The notes under the pieces: generated by a model
Seen by the model: the letters and a program-made list of their open reading frames with translations, nothing else
Told to the model about the DNA's origin: nothing
Databases searched by the model: none
In this document: positions 41,823 through 45,342 of the stretch, piece after piece
Position numbering within the stretch: position 1 is the stretch's first letter
Layout of the letters: every line of letters begins with the position of its first letter
Assembly: GCA_025352105.1 (NCBI GenBank)
Contig: JANXUB010000031.1
Location: 1 to 45,342 of the forward strand
From: Burkholderiales bacterium
Lineage (GTDB): Bacteria > Pseudomonadota > Gammaproteobacteria > Burkholderiales > Casimicrobiaceae
DNA length: 45,342 nt
Reading direction: 5' to 3'
Position numbers and translations under genes: made by a program

Positions 41823-45342
<3,520 letters not shown>

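Overview
The window looks like a chromosomal segment of a GC-rich betaproteobacterium, most likely Burkholderiales or a close relative. The evidence is gene order: exbB-exbD-lpxK-Trm112-kdsB, orn divergent from M48 peptidase-phhB-rsgA, and obgE-proB. It also has Bug-type solute-binding and DUF1800/DUF1501 genes. No phage, plasmid, CRISPR, rRNA or tRNA gene was seen. The last gene (proB) runs off the right edge, and a possible reverse-strand gene runs off the left edge.

Layout. 0.2-7.3 kb is housekeeping: a small membrane protein, then on the minus strand kdsB, a Trm112-like protein, lpxK, exbD, exbB and glnS, followed by xseA on plus. 7.5-16.0 kb is a block of four secreted proteins: DUF1800, a Tat-exported DUF1501 protein, a cytochrome/SPD-2-like protein, and a convergent PQQ-type sugar dehydrogenase with PKD domain. 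Two of the four share a dockerin-like calcium-motif module. 16.4-18.9 kb has a PIN-PhoH ATPase and an orphan Bug-type binding protein. 18.9-25.1 kb is the most distinctive accessory region: a large winged-helix/ATPase/TPR regulator divergent from a DUF2917 gene, then a LodA-like quinoprotein amine/amino-acid oxidase and its LodB-like flavoprotein maturase. A minus-strand set follows: two tandem ParA-like ATPases and a peptidyl-arginine/agmatine deiminase-family enzyme. 28.3-37.6 kb holds metabolic and RNA genes (nitronate monooxygenase, HD protein, GlcG-like, Nudix, orn, M48 peptidase, phhB, rsgA, FabH-like, dienelactone hydrolase, trhO-like). 37.6-45.3 kb has a membrane-fused spermidine synthase-like protein, htpX, rpmE2, a GT39-like membrane glycosyltransferase, obgE and proB.

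The signal least explained by genes is a family of dispersed, imperfectly palindromic intergenic elements of about 118-128 bp. There are four full copies and one single arm. Each has AACAGCTTTT-like ends, inner arms near AGGGGCT/AGCCCC, and a central TCGA-like core. They occur in tandem, divergent and convergent gene contexts, so they behave like a mobile or mobilised repeat rather than a simple terminator. Two of them begin on the stop codon of the neighbouring gene. Four other repeat types are also present: a perfect 33-bp REP-like inverted pair, a GCCCGTCGAAG-type inverted repeat, a CCGGCGAAGGCC-type repeat, and an in-frame PLPQGERG-type repeat inside a membrane-protein gene.

Functional assignments come from motif recognition by eye; no database search or structure prediction was run.
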